From: Psilocybe azurescens
Lineage: Eukaryota; Basidiomycota; Agaricomycetes; Agaricales; Agrocybaceae
DNA length: 59,584 nucleotides
Assembly (NCBI GenBank): GCA_023853785.1
Contig: JAJIRX010000833.1
Span: 1-59,584 of the forward strand
Direction of reading: 5' to 3'
A program made the position numbers and the translations under genes. Under the pieces are notes generated by a model that worked only from the letters and a program-made list of their open reading frames with translations, did not search any database and had not been told where the DNA came from. Below are positions 23,607-35,073 of the stretch, in pieces (within the stretch, counting starts at the first letter, position 1; every line of letters begins with the position of its first letter).

Positions 23607-25154
23607 TTACTGTCTGGCCTCGAGCTCCGACCCATATTTTTTTTTGGCGAATTGTAGCAAATCAATACCGCCATTACCTATCAGCTGCAGCTCCACTCCA
23701 GATTTTTGAATGTCCAAAAGGCGAAGATATTGATGTAGTTCCATTACATCCTGCTCGTCAAATGTCCTCCAGTGATAGAGGGTTATACAAGCCTTCGACA
23801 GCCGCCTCCGAAGTGGGCAATCGGAGGAGATGGTTAGGTCTGTATCCGAAGGATTTGTAGGAAGGTGTTCGTGGTGTGTTTGCTCCGCCAGGATTTGGGG
23901 AAACAGATTGATGAAGTGGGACCAGACAGTGGGTGACATGCATTTCGTCGTCAACTCGATTACTTGGACGCTAGGAAGCGCTATTTCATCCTGGTCATAT
24001 GCGAGTAGTTCAAAAACATTGATCAACATAGTAGTGGGGTCATCAGATATAATGTCCAACTTGAGGTGGGTGATGTTTGGAAATATGGGATCCCAAAAGC
24101 CAGCAGGAGCATACCAGCTGACCGTTAGGTGATAGATAACGTCCCGAAGGGGCGCTTGAGAACGATCAATAAAATTGACAAGCGCGTCGATGTCGACATG
24201 TTCCATAGAATCATTGGAGCGGCATTCCAAGATTTGCAACGACGGCAAGGTTAAAAATGGGAGAATATCAGTAAGACCCTGTAATTCGATGTCCAGGTGC
24301 ATCAAAGACTGATTGATGATGGGTACCAATTGATGTTCATTTTCCCGTATAGAAGACTGTATGATACAATGTTGAATTTTGATTGCTTGACGAAGGATGT
24401 CGATAAGGTCGTCAATGTGAATCTGTTCGGCGACAAGGCGTGTGAGATTATCCCATTTAAAATATGCTATACCGGTCAAGATGGACCAATGAAATGTCTT
24501 TGGACGAATGGGCTCGCCCATGAAAGGTCGCATCTTACCCCAGCTCCCCGCTTTACAATAAATTCGAATGGTCTTGATATGACGAGTATCTTCAAGATTG
24601 TCGAGCAGCCTATAAAATATGTCATCTCGTACGTAGTTGAAGGTAAGGGATTTCCAACGAATTGAATGCGACCTGAGAACTGGAACGAGATCGAAGTCTG
24701 TGATAGACTCTCCATATTCGGCGTATGTAAATGTTATTGACAGAGGAAGAGCACCCGAGCGCTGAAGCCATTTGTTGGCAATATCGCTCCAGAGCTCTTT
24801 TCTGCCTAGCCAGATATTAACAGTCGACCATAGATGGGGTGTTGCCAGAGTAATTTCTCGCCATTCCCTGCAAACTGCCCCGAGGAGAAGAACAGCACGC
24901 CACTTGTAACTCTCGTCATCGGGACTCACAGATACCAGATTCGATTTAGTAGAGAGTGTGAGTATCCGAGATATTAATTCGAAAGGCAGCCGATTGATCA
25001 AGGAGAGCCGACGATTGATTTCGCGGTGGACATCATTTCGCTTTGCAGCAAGTTGTGCTATTTGCTTGTGAAGAACAGATATTTCCTCGTCGATTTCGGC
25101 AAGATCTTGCCACAATTCGTTCAGCTTCGAGTCGGTTGTGGACAACGAATGCAT
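23607..25154 (-). CDS. F-box protein, array copy 4
   Basis: 515 residues in one frame; same architecture as copy 3 (F-box LINRLPFELISRILTL, LLLGAVCREWREITL, DFDLVPVLRSHSIRWKSLTF). The C-terminal A run is nine long and in the normal frame (KKKYGSELEARQ), but the next codon is TAA where copies 1 and 5 have CAA, ending the protein about nine residues early. Confidence 0.9.
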   Translation of the reverse strand: MHSLSTTDSKLNELWQDLAEIDEEISVLHKQIAQLAAKRNDVHREINRRLSLINRLPFELISRILTLSTKSNLVSVSPDDESYKWRAVLLLGAVCREWREITLATPHLWSTVNIWLGRKELWSDIANKWLQRSGALPLSITFTYAEYGESITDFDLVPVLRSHSIRWKSLTFNYVRDDIFYRLLDNLEDTRHIKTIRIYCKAGSWGKMRPFMGEPIRPKTFHWSILTGIAYFKWDNLTRLVAEQIHIDDLIDILRQAIKIQHCIIQSSIRENEHQLVPIINQSLMHLDIELQGLTDILPFLTLPSLQILECRSNDSMEHVDIDALVNFIDRSQAPLRDVIYHLTVSWYAPAGFWDPIFPNITHLKLDIISDDPTTMLINVFELLAYDQDEIALPSVQVIELTTKCMSPTVWSHFINLFPQILAEQTHHEHLPTNPSDTDLTISSDCPLRRRLSKACITLYHWRTFDEQDVMELHQYLRLLDIQKSGVELQLIGNGGIDLLQFAKKKYGSELEARQ

Positions 25155-25617
25155 TTTGGTAATGTCCTGCGCTTCAAATGTCAATGCTTAAACTAGCACA
25201 TATGAAAGTGTTGCAGCTGTACCGATGTAGTCAGTTGGCGTTAAGTTCAGCTGAGTTGTTCAGACTCAAGTAAGAGTTTGGAGTATGTAGCCGGACTTAT
25301 AGTATCTGACACAAATCTGACGTTGAGTCGAGGTAGTTTTAAGTTGGGTTTGTTGTTTAGAATCACAGTTATGTTGGGGGTAGGTTGGGTGGGTTGCGGT
25401 TGGCAGCGCTTGGGTGAGGTTAACTCCTACACATATTACTAAAGGCACGTGCTGTATAAGTGCACCGTTTTTTCACGATCGCGTATTTGCGAAATTGTAT
25501 CAGTTCTTCCTTTTCTCTTCACATTTCTCTGTTTCTTTTGTTCTTTTTGCTATTTGTTTGGATACCTCTTTCTGTTCAAGATATTTGAACACTTGCTAGA
25601 CGAAAATTGATACCAAA

Positions 25618-25635
25618 ATGATTTCTTTCCAGTGC
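25618..25635 (+). pseudogene. Orphan LYAR exon 1 with promoter, array unit 3
   Basis: Same fragment with one substitution (second codon ATT). Preceded by the copied CACGTG promoter and cut off in intron 1. Confidence 0.83.
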
Positions 25636-25912
25636 GTTCCCAAAGTTCAACGTGAAAGGCTTGGGATCGAATATATACAGTAGAGGTCAACCTGAGTGTC
25701 CCATTGATGCCCTACAACACCTCGCAACATGTTCCATTTCGTTCAAGTAAGCGAATCATATATTTCATTAATCTTTACCGGCTCATACTGAGCGTAATGA
25801 ACTGTACTACGCTCTATATGTAAGTCAAAAGTTTGGTATCTGGAATCTTTCTCGACGAGTTAGTCAACTTGAAGTACCATAGCGTTACTTCTCCGATACT
25901 ATTGAGTACATA

Positions 25913-27508
25913 TCACAGACCGTCCTCTGTCATTTGCTGCTGATATTGCTGTCTGGCCTCTTGCTCCGACCCATATTTTTTTTTGGCGAACTGTAGCAAA
26001 TCAATGCCGCCATTGCCTATCAGCTCTAGTTCCACCCCGGATTTTTGAATGTCCAAAAGGCGAAGATACTGATGTAGTTTCATTACATCCCGCTTATCAA
26101 ATATTCCGCTCCGGTGATCGAGGATTATACAAGCCTTCGACAGTCGCCTCCGAAGCGAGCTATCGGAGAAGGGCATTAGGTCTGTATCCGAGGAATTTGT
26201 AGGAAGACGCTCGTGGGGTGTTCGCTCTGCCAGGATTTGGGGAAACATGTTGATGAAGTGGGACCAGATAGTGGGTGTCATGTGTTTCGTCGTCAACTCG
26301 ATTATTTGCAGGCTAGGATGAACTATTTCATCCCGGTCATATGCGAGTAGTTCAAAAATGTTGAGTACCATAGTAGTGGCACCCTTAAATGTAACGTTCA
26401 AGTTGAGGTGGGTGATGTTTGGAAATCTGGGATGCCAAAGGCCAGCAGCAGAAACAGGGTTGCCGACATTTAGGTGACAGATAACGTCCCGAAGAGGCGC
26501 TTGAGAACGGTCAATAAAATCAACAAGGACGTTGACGTCAACCTCATTCATACGATCACTGTAGCGGCATTCCAAGATTTGCAACGACGGGAAGGTTAAA
26601 AATGGGAGGTAATCGGTAAGACACCATAATGTGATGACCAGGTGCGTCAAAGACGTATTGACGATGGGTACCAATTGATGTTCATGTTCCCGCATAGAAT
26701 ACACTATGACACAATGTTGAATTTTGATTGCTTGACGAAGGATGTCGGTAAGGTCGACACTGTGAATACCTTCGGCAACAAGGTGTGTGAGATTATCCCA
26801 TTTAAAATATCCTGTAAACTTCTTACTGCTCAAGTAGAGCAAATGAAATGTCTTTGGACAAATGGGCTCGCCCATGAAAGGGCGCATCTTACGCCAGCTC
26901 CCCGTAGTACATTGAAGCCGAATGGTCTCGATATGACGAGTATCTTCAAGATTGTCGAGCAGCCTATAAAATATGTCATCTCGTACGCAGTTGAAGTTAA
27001 GGGATTTCCAGCGGATTGAATGCGACCTGAGAAGTGGAACGAGATCGAAGTCTACGATAGACTCTCCGTGTTTGGCGTATGTAAATGTTATTGACAGAGG
27101 AAGAGCACCCGAGCGCTGAAGCCATTCGTTGGCAATATCGCTCCAGAGCTCTTTTCTGCCTAGCCGGATATTAACAGTCGACCATAGATGGGGTGTTGCC
27201 AGAGTAATTTCTCGCCACTGCCTGCAAACTGCCCCGAGGAGAAGAACAGCACACCACTTGTACCTCTCGTCATCGGGGCTCACAAATACCTGATTCGATT
27301 CAGTAGAGAGTGTGAGTATCCTGGATATCAATTCGAAGGGCAGCCGATTAATGAAGGGGAGCCGACGATTGATTTTCTGCTGGACATCCTTTCGCTTTGC
27401 AGCAAGTTGTGCTATTTGCTTGTGAAGAACAGATATTTCCTCGTCGATTTCGGCGATATCTTGCCACAATTCGTTCAGCTTCGAGTCGGTTGTGGACAAC
27501 GAATCCAT
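25913..27508 (-). CDS. F-box protein, array copy 5
   Basis: 531 residues from the conserved inner Met (MDSLSTTDSK); a Met at 27556 would add 16 residues. Full-length with the complete C-terminus EARQQYQQQMTEDGL. It is the copy divergently paired with the intact LYAR gene, and so probably closest to the founder of the tandem array. Confidence 0.9.
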   Translation of the reverse strand: MDSLSTTDSKLNELWQDIAEIDEEISVLHKQIAQLAAKRKDVQQKINRRLPFINRLPFELISRILTLSTESNQVFVSPDDERYKWCAVLLLGAVCRQWREITLATPHLWSTVNIRLGRKELWSDIANEWLQRSGALPLSITFTYAKHGESIVDFDLVPLLRSHSIRWKSLNFNCVRDDIFYRLLDNLEDTRHIETIRLQCTTGSWRKMRPFMGEPICPKTFHLLYLSSKKFTGYFKWDNLTHLVAEGIHSVDLTDILRQAIKIQHCVIVYSMREHEHQLVPIVNTSLTHLVITLWCLTDYLPFLTFPSLQILECRYSDRMNEVDVNVLVDFIDRSQAPLRDVICHLNVGNPVSAAGLWHPRFPNITHLNLNVTFKGATTMVLNIFELLAYDRDEIVHPSLQIIELTTKHMTPTIWSHFINMFPQILAERTPHERLPTNSSDTDLMPFSDSSLRRRLSKACIILDHRSGIFDKRDVMKLHQYLRLLDIQKSGVELELIGNGGIDLLQFAKKKYGSEQEARQQYQQQMTEDGL

Positions 27509-27559
27509 TTTGGTGATATCCTGTGCTTCAATGTTAATGCTTAAACTAGCGCACATAAA

Positions 27560-27978
27560 AGTGTTGCAGGCATACCGATGTAGTCAGTTGCCGTTAAGTT
27601 CAGCTGAGTTGTTCAGAGTCAAGTAAGAGTTTGCAGTATGTAGCCGGACTTATAGTATCTGAACGCAAATCTGACGTTGAGTCGAGGTAGCTTTAAGTTG
27701 GGTTTGTTGTTTAGAATCACAGTTATGTTGGGGGTTGGGTGGGTTGTGTTTGGCAGCGCTTTAAGATTGGGTGAGGTGAGGTTAACCCACACATATTAGA
27801 AGGCACGTGCTGTATAAGTGCACCGTTTTTTTCACGATCGCGAATTTGCGAAATTGTATCAGTTCTTCCTTTTCTCTTCACATTTCTCTGTCTCTTTTGT
27901 TCTTTTTGTTATTTGTTTGGATACCTCTTTCTGTCCTCAAGATATTTGTACACTTGCTAAGCGAAAACCGATACCAAA
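27560..27978. promoter_or_regulatory. Divergent promoter between F-box copy 5 and LYAR
   Basis: About 420 bp separating two divergent genes. Contains the palindrome CACGTG at 27804-27809 (a bHLH-type E-box), a TATAAG 5 bp later, then a pyrimidine-rich stretch before the LYAR ATG. The same block recurs in the three other array units. Confidence 0.5.
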
Positions 27979-29291
27979 ATGGTTTCTTTCCAGTGCGTTT
28001 CGGACAAGTTTTGGAATTTTATTTCTAAAGTTCGAGTTTGCTGAATGAACTTTCGTTTACTTTATTTCAGATGCCATGGTCAGTTAATCCAACTGAACGT
28101 AATCCCTTGAAAGATAAAAAGAACTGACCTTCATCAATGAATATTAATAACAGCCTGCAACGACGTCGTGAAAAAGCCGAAACTCGATACGCACAGAATG
28201 CGATGCGGCAGTGGATTCGACTGTATCGATTGTTCGAAGACGTTCAACACGCCAGGTGAATATAAAGGCCATACTTCGTGTATAAGCGAAGCGGAGAAAT
28301 ATCAGAAGAGCGTGTATAAAGGCCCGAAATCTGTGAGTCCACGTATTACGTTCATATTCTTATATCTTCTAAAACATGATATAGGGAGCCTCTGCCTCTG
28401 CCTCTGCCTCTGCTCCTACTGCAGCGGCATCTGCCACCAAACCGACCAAAAAAACCGCCGCCGTCGCCGACGCACCACCCAAAGAAGAAGAGAAGAACGC
28501 TCGTGCTTCGAACGCCCAGTGGTATCACCCTCCCAACAAAAGCGGAGACCAAGGCCAAGGCGGGCGTGGCGGTGGGTCTAGAGGTGGTTATGGCGGAGGG
28601 TATGGGTGCTGGGCGCAGAGGTCGAATGTTTCTGGTGCGAATGAGACGCCGCTTGGTGCCAACTCGCGCAATATGCCGCCGCCGCCGCCTGCGCCTGCAG
28701 TCAAGGCTGCTGAGACGAGTGCGGAAGTTTGCTGTGGTGAAAAAGGACAAAAGAGGAAATCTGCCGATTCTGAGGATGCAGTGCGTATTTTTTCCTCATT
28801 TGTTGCTGGGTTGCTTAATTTAATTATTCGTTTAATAGTCTGCTGTTTCTACCAAAAAGGCGAAGAAGGAGGAAGTCGAGGCCGGCTCTTCGCAGGAGGA
28901 GGCCAAGAAGGAGAAAAATCCAAGAAGGAGAAGAAGAGCAAGGACGTAGAGATGGCCGCCCCGTGGAGGAGGAGAAACCCAAAGAGAAAAAAAGACAAGA
29001 AGGAGAAGAAGGAAAAACGAAAGTCGGAGTCTGCTGCCGTAGAATCAAGCGGAGACGATAAGAAGAAAAAAGAAGAAAAAGGAATCCTCCGTCGTCATCG
29101 CTGATGAGGAGGTCGAGACGAAGAAGAGTAGCAGCAAGAAGGAGAAAAAGGATAAGTCAAAATCAAAATCCCCGACGGATTCTGCTATGGATGTGGACTC
29201 GACGCCGGTGGTAGAGTCGGCAAAAAGGAGAAAAAAGCAGAAGAAGGACAAATCGTTGAAGGCGTTGCCCTCTGCTATCACCGTTTCATGA
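27979..29291 (+). CDS. LYAR-type zinc-finger nucleolar protein, multiple frame breaks
   Basis: Starts MVSFQC; the next clear exon is 28154-28332 with CNDVVKKPKLDTHRMRC, CIDCSKTF and YKGHTSCISEAEKYQ, matching the LYAR C2HC zinc finger. This family binds nucleic acid in the nucleolus and supports rRNA processing. Then 28385-28770 (Ala/Ser and Gly-rich, WYHPPNKSGDQGQGG) and, after a 58 bp intron, a long Lys/Glu tail to TGA 29289-29291. The junction between exon 1 and 28154 is unresolved: a short middle exon (ATGCCATG at 28071-28078) gives the wrong phase. The Lys-rich tail breaks frame at the A5 run 28914-28918, near 28970, near 28993 and near 29078. For a conserved single-copy gene these look like homopolymer errors. 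Confidence 0.8.
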
Positions 29292-29715
29292 TCAATAGTT
29301 TGTGTGAGCTCGCTTTTGTCCTCTTTGCTTATATCGTGATGCTCATGGAAAACAGTCAGCTTTCTATTTACATATCGCACGCTTGGATTTATCTATGCTT
29401 TCTTATATCTAGATCTTTGACTGTACCTCTATTTTTCTTTGCAATTCTGAGTTTGATGTGCACACGATAAGGTGAAAATGATATCGTTGTCGCGATGAAC
29501 GTCGGATTGTTGAATTGTCATTGTCGCTAGATAGATATATCAGAGTTGAGAACACAAAAAGAGGAAAACTAATTTAGATGGGGCAGGGCACGTGGCTGCA
29601 GACAGGTTGGGCATCCAATTGAATCGATTTAGTATCCATACTCCCCTTTACACGACTCGACTACATACCACAACCAGCTACTACTACTACACCCACACTC
29701 AACAGCCAACTAGTC
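29292..29715. other. Intergenic and ATG3 5' region
   Basis: No gene seen. Contains the 3' UTR of the LYAR gene and the presumed ATG3 promoter; a CT/AC-rich stretch (about 29640-29700) precedes the ATG. Confidence 0.5.
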
Positions 29716-31299
29716 ATGCAGACCATACAAGTTTGTATACTCTCCCCTATTCTAATTCATTAAACAACCTAAAAGCTTACAATCTTCCGATGTAGTCCCA
29801 CTTCTTCGCGGTTCGCGAGTACATTAGCCCCGTAAGCGCACAGGCTCTTTCCGTTCATACACGGACATGATCAGCTCACCGATCAGCACGCCAGGTCCTC
29901 AAAGAGAGCAAGTTCAAAGAACACGGTCGTATCACGCCAGGTACGTTGGGATATCTCACAAAATGAAGTTGCTCTTACCTTATCTCGATCCCGATTCCCC
30001 GCATGCTAGAGGAGTTCGTAGCCGCAGGTGATTTTTGGTGTACAAGTTCCCTGTATGGACATGGTGTGTGGCCCAGTCAATGCTAGCACGACATTTTTGC
30101 TTACGAGGGCATATTGCATTGTAGGGAGAAGGGAGATGCTACGAAAACGAGAGACTTCTTGCCGGTGGACAAGCAGTACCTGGTCACCCGCGGGGTGCCC
30201 TGCCTGCGCCGCGCGACGTCGCTCGCCTACACCGACGAGGACGAGGACGCCGAGCGGCTCCTCTCCTTCGCGGACTCGTCCACGCCGAGCGCGGAGGGCG
30301 ACGAGTGGGTCGAGACGCACGCCGGGCGCAAGCCGTCGAAGGACGCCGCGGGCGCGGACCACAGCGAGATCGCGGAGATTCCGGACTTAGAGATCCCTGG
30401 AGACGGGGATGCGCACGATCTCGCCGCCGGCATGGGGTCGCTCTCTTTGGGCAATCAGGCGGGGGAGCATGAGATCCCGGACTTGGACGATATTCCGGAC
30501 ATGGAGGAGGAGGATCTGGAGGATGGCGATGAGGCGACTGCTGCCCCTAAGCCTGCGGCTGCGAAAACCTTCCCATCTGGTTTGGTTGATCCAAAGTGAG
30601 CTACTTGATTACTATCATGTCAATTGTTGTTATTTTAAGGTTCTGACGTTCGTGTTGTGTTTTTAGTCCTGTCGAGGCGTCGAAGAACAATCTCCTGCAA
30701 GTGCGCACGTACGATGTGATGATCACATACGACAAGTACTATCAAACCCCTAGGGTCTGGCTGATCGGCTACGACGAGGTATATACCCCATTTCCAACTC
30801 TCTTCACTTTCATCCGTGTACTCATTTATGGACAATGTGTTACACAGAACGGCACACCCCTGACTCCCCCCTCAGATCTTCCAGGACATCTCAGCCGACC
30901 ACGCGCACAAAACCGTGACAATAGAGCCCTTCATCCACTCCACCTCGCTGCAGGCCGCGTCCGTGCATCCGTGCAAGCACTCGAGCGTCATGAAGAAGGT
31001 CATCGAGCGGATGAACAACAGCGTCGTCGCCGAGCAGCTCGCGCGCAAGGCGCCGTCTTCCTCCCTCCTCCGCCACCCCCGCATCGCCCTCGGCGAAAGA
31101 TGGCTCCAAGAAAAAATGGCTGTTCAGCAGGAAAGCCAGTGGGAGCGGCAGGGACATGCCCAGCGCGAGCGCGAGTGCGAATGCGAATGAGGAAGAGGAG
31201 GTGGAGGGCATGCGCGTCGATTTCTACCTCGTCGTCTTCCTCAAGTTCATCGCGAGCATCGTGCCGACGATCGAGGTGGACTCGACGACCTCTTTCTAG
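29716..31299 (+). CDS. ATG3: Autophagy E2-like enzyme ATG3, three frame breaks
   Basis: Atg3 transfers Atg8 from Atg7 to phosphatidylethanolamine. Exons 29716-29730, 29796-29831, 29895-29940, 30010-30063, 30125-30595, 30667-30778 and 30848-31299, all with GT...AG introns. Family blocks: [39 protein letters not shown], an acidic disordered loop, [18 protein letters not shown], the catalytic HPCKH (Cys codon 30972-30974) and C-terminal [19 protein letters not shown]. Frame breaks: T5 30032-30036 (one base short), C6 30866-30871 (one base long) and A run near 31098 (one long). Coding sequence is markedly GC-rich compared with neighbours. Confidence 0.95.
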
Positions 31300-31822
31300 G
31301 TAGGGATCCATCATCAAGCATCGAGAATCAGACAATCAATCTACATAATACTTAGTTGAATGAGAGGAGACGAGCCAGCTGCCGGAGACTCGGATCTGAG
31401 ACGCTCTTTTTAGTCTCTATTGCTGCTGTTGCCTAGTTATTGTTGGGTGTAGAGTGGAGTTGCGTGGAGTGGAGATCTATGTAGGTGTGGTACATGGTAT
31501 GCAGCGGTGGTTTAGTGTTGGTGCTGGTGTTGAGTAATAACCCCTCTTCGACGAGTCCCTGGAGTGCGAAATAGTAATTTGTGGTAGTGTGATGATGATG
31601 GACGGTTGTATGATATTTACTTCGTTGATATAGATGTATAAAAATGTCGAAAACGCGATCCTTTTTATTTATTTATCTGTATCATACAGCATACTGTGAA
31701 GTCGGCTTCTGGGAAAACGCAAATCATTCCTTGGTTTTTGGGAGACTTAGAGATAATGTGGGAACAGTACGAGGCTCGATGCTGTGGTGGCTTCGGGAGC
31801 TTTGCCAGTCTAGTCCTCCATC
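31300..31822. other. Intergenic between ATG3 and tRNA-Val
   Basis: ATG3 3' UTR and spacer. G/T-rich on the plus strand at 31440-31600. No gene recognised. Confidence 0.5.
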
Positions 31823-31895
31823 GGTTCGATGGCGTAGTTGGTTATCGCATCTGTCTAACACACAGAAGGTCCTCAGTTCGAGCCTGGGTCGAATC
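31823..31895 (+). tRNA. tRNA-Val (AAC)
   Basis: Folds as a standard 73-base cloverleaf without intron. Acceptor GGTTCGA pairs with TCGAATC; anticodon stem TCTGT/ACAGA; loop CTAACAC gives anticodon AAC; T arm CTCAG-TTCGAGC-CTGGG. A TTTT run, the RNA polymerase III stop, follows at 31899-31902. Confidence 0.95.
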
Positions 31896-32334
31896 ACATT
31901 TTGCAATTCAGGATCACTGGCATAAAACGACATCCCATGATCAGTTCTTTTATTCTGCGTATTTATGAAAGCAAAAGATCGTATTACTATTTGGCATTTT
32001 GCAATACCATCAACTGTGAACACGCATTTTCCTTAACGTAGGTTAGGTTGATTCAGTCAAAATTGTTGAATAAATGTAAAAAGAATATGTGGAATATCCA
32101 CGTCCAAGTGGCATGAGTGCTACAGTAAAGGTAAATTTGTACAACGAACCAACTGAAATTATACTATATGCCTTCATAAAATCTACCAGTACATATCATG
32201 TCGCCCAGTAGCGTATTGCAAAAACAAAAGCAAGATCCTCTCTTTAATTGCAACAGGCTTTGTTTGACAGACCAATCTCTGATGATAGTTAGCGCCGTGT
32301 AGACCTGGTACACGAATGGCATAACGGCAAAAGT

Positions 32335-32407
32335 GATTCGACCCAGGCTCGAACTGAGGACCTTCTGTGTGTTAGACAGATGCGATAACCAACTACGCCA
32401 TCGAACC
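32335..32407 (-). tRNA. tRNA-Val (AAC), second identical copy, convergent
   Basis: Exact reverse complement of 31823-31895, followed on its own strand by CACTTTT. The two genes point at each other across 439 bp. Confidence 0.95.
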
Positions 32408-32647
32408 GATGGTGAGTGACTCAATACAAGGTATATATCTCAGGCCACGCCGGCGCGGCAACCTGAGCAAATTTATGTCTTCGAACTGTCGGTTGGTTAT
32501 CACAGAAATTCAGAACCAACGTTCTAAGATAAAATTCTGACGAAAATGGGTTGCTTCATATATATTTGCAGACCGCAATAAAGACTGCAGTAGATAAATC
32601 CTGCCATTGCATGACCACACCCATATCAATCGCTAATGTATCTAAAT
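32408..32647. other. Short intergenic region between tRNA-Val and UTP25
   Basis: 3' flank of UTP25 and upstream flank of the minus-strand tRNA-Val gene. No further gene seen. Confidence 0.5.
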
Positions 32648-35073
32648 CTACGATGACTTGATGAGCCCAATTGCCCCCTCTGTACCCGCAATCCTCTCGA
32701 GTCTGAACTTATCATACTTCGAGAATAGCACCCTGCACGTAACATCTGACGGCTCCACGCCCTCGTCGAGGAAGGGGTACGACAGAAACTCCGTGAAATA
32801 TTGGGGGTGGTCAGGAGGGCCGTAGAAGAGGATGTTGCGGCTTCCGCGGATTTTGTAGCGCTTGTAGAAGTGGAAGCGCTCGCTGATGAGCAGGAAGGAC
32901 TTTTCGCCGGTGAAGAATGCCTGGCGGGCGCGCGAGATGTCTTGGTTCGTTGAGTATCTGGAGGGAAGATGGAGTGGTGGTTGTGAGCAAGGGGTGGACC
33001 ATGGCTGGAAGGGAGGAAGGGATGGAAACGAGGCTTACTCGGAGAGGACTGTGAACGTTACGCCAGAGTATTTCCTGAAGTAGTTTTGTACGCGGATAAA
33101 ATCGAATGAGGAGGGGATGAAGACGATGGTATTCGTGCTTTGCACAGCAGATTTGAGCACGGAGGAAAGTAGCTGTGTCGTGAAATATTGGAAACGCTTC
33201 TCAGGCTCGTCTACTGGGCTGAAACAATCGAAGTGTACAAAGTTCTAAGATAACAGAGATCGAGTTGGTTTGAATATTTGAATAGCGTCTTCAGCCGAAT
33301 CTACACTCACTTGATCGATTCCAGCTGGTACTTCGATAGGCGGCCATGGTTTTTCTGTCCTAATCTTGCCTTCAACATTTTTCAAGGAGTTGTTATACAA
33401 TGATCGAGTCTCTGCAGTCTCGTATGCCGATAGAAGGATTGACTGGCGCAGATATGGTGCACTATGTCCAATGGAGTCAGTATGATGTATGACAAAGCAG
33501 ATAATACCCACAATCCGTCGAGATACCAAGGCTTGATACGCGAGAAATCCGTGTCGTGCGATTCTTTTGGTAGCTTGTTTATGTGGCTCATGACGAACTA
33601 AAACATGGATGAGCTTTAGTTCGTGATAAGGGCAGAAGACCCACTTTGACATGTTCCCAATTCTGCATGGTGAGAGCGTCCATTTGGTCAATAACCAGTA
33701 CCTCGATGGATGTCAGATAATCAGCATTGCTAGAGAACATCGATGAGATATAAAGAGAGAAAAATAAGAAATACCAAACGTACTGTTCTTTCTCTATCGA
33801 ACGACGAAGTCCAAGAGGGCTGGCAATGATGATGTCACAGCCATAGAAATCCGCAAACATTTTGATAGTCTTCCTTGTCAATTTAATCCCGACACGGAAA
33901 TTGTCGTCTACATTCCCTTTGAAAGTATCCACATGGTCGGGCGGGTACGTGCCAGGCTCAGCCGTGACAAGCTTGTCGACGGCACCCTCTGGGAGACCGT
34001 ATTCTGACAAAAAGCGGGACTGATTCTCGATTTGGTAGCTGGGTGAAGGTGTATGCGAAGTAATTGCACGGAACCAGTCGAGGGCTGATGAGCGGAAGGG
34101 GAGGAGGATGAGCACGCTGGGACGGGTGAAACCTTGGTCTTGAACGTCTTCGAGGGGAGGGGCGTCGGGGTTTGCTTTTGCAGAGCGTGTTAGGCGCTCG
34201 TTGTTCTTTAGCACGCGGCGGCGCTTTCTAGAAAATGACATGAGAAGACGCGAACACCAGGAAGTGTACCCACTCACTTGGTGACATGATTCAGGGCATG
34301 TAGGGCGATCGCTTCTCTCGTTGAACGCTTAGTATCCAGCGGAGTAGAAGTAATGTATAGATCTTTTCGGGTCGAAAGGGTCGATAGAATATCGTGCTGC
34401 AATTCACCTTGATCTAGACTACAATGAGACCAAGATACTTTGTGTTTGAATTATAGACTTACTTTTAGCTTGTTTCGACTGCCTGTTCAAAAACGGTCCT
34501 TTCAGATTATCAAGTATCTGAAATAAATCAGAACTAATATCAGGTTATATCCAACAGTTGGCTCACGTCGATCTCAGAAGTAGAGCTCGAAGTGCTTGCT
34601 TCTGAATTTGCGGGTATTGAGATAATGGCGGAGCCTAATTTGCCATTTTTCACTCTTGAAGTCGACCATGAACGGCTCTCTACGGCTGATCTCGAAGATT
34701 CGGAAAGACACGATGGTGACAGTCCAAAATGTTTCTCGTATCCATCGGTGGACTCTACCGATATTTTTATGAGAAATTCAATTCCGGAATGCATTGAACG
34801 CTGCAACGCACCATCCGCTGTGTTATCCTCCGTTTCTTCGGTAGCCTCTTGCATCTCAACGTCGTTAGAAATATCGACAGCCTCTTTCTCTTCCACTATC
34901 TCAATCTCCTGCACCGCTGTTGTCGTAGGCTGAGCAAATGATATAGACGTCTTCCGTTTATTCAGTTTTTCTGCGGGCACAAATTCGTCTTCGAAGCGTT
35001 TTCTTTTGCCAATTTTTGTTGCAGAGACATTGAGTAGGGTAAGAAGCTTAGTCGTAACTGAATTATCGGCCAT
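32648..35073 (-). CDS. UTP25: U3 snoRNP-associated protein UTP25 (DEAD-like)
   Basis: Needed in the small-subunit processome for 18S rRNA maturation; helicase-like fold lacking full DEAD-box chemistry. Nine exons: 34567-35073, 34463-34517, 34278-34413, 33784-34227, 33645-33729, 33512-33597, 33311-33461, 33039-33244 and 32648-32957; all phases agree, 659 residues. Family blocks: [129 protein letters not shown]. The N-terminal third is acidic and Ser-rich. An in-frame ATG at 35091 is possible. No frame break, unlike its neighbours. Confidence 0.95.

Larger units (their letters stand above)
23301..25639. repeat. Tandem array unit 3 (F-box copy 4 plus LYAR 5' fragment)
   Basis: Same boundaries as unit 2, about 2.34 kb. 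The LYAR fragment has ATGATT instead of ATGGTT. Confidence 0.88.
25640..27999. repeat. Tandem array unit 4 (F-box copy 5 plus true LYAR 5' end)
   Basis: Starts at the same junction as the other units, but at its right end the LYAR intron continues (GTTTCGGACAAG) into the rest of the gene. It defines the duplication breakpoint within LYAR intron 1. Confidence 0.85.

Noticed and set aside
16998..27019. Repeated 70-130 residue plus-strand open frames starting MHQR or MRQR
   Set aside because: They lie antisense inside each F-box copy and follow its duplication, so conservation is explained by the real gene on the minus strand.
28352..31335. Arg- and Ser-rich minus-strand open frames across LYAR and ATG3
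   Set aside because: They are antisense shadows of Lys/Glu-rich and GC-rich plus-strand exons with clear family motifs.
34414..34462. In-frame TAG at a UTP25 splice junction
   Set aside because: Using the second of two adjacent AG acceptors (TCTAG) gives the right phase without any stop.
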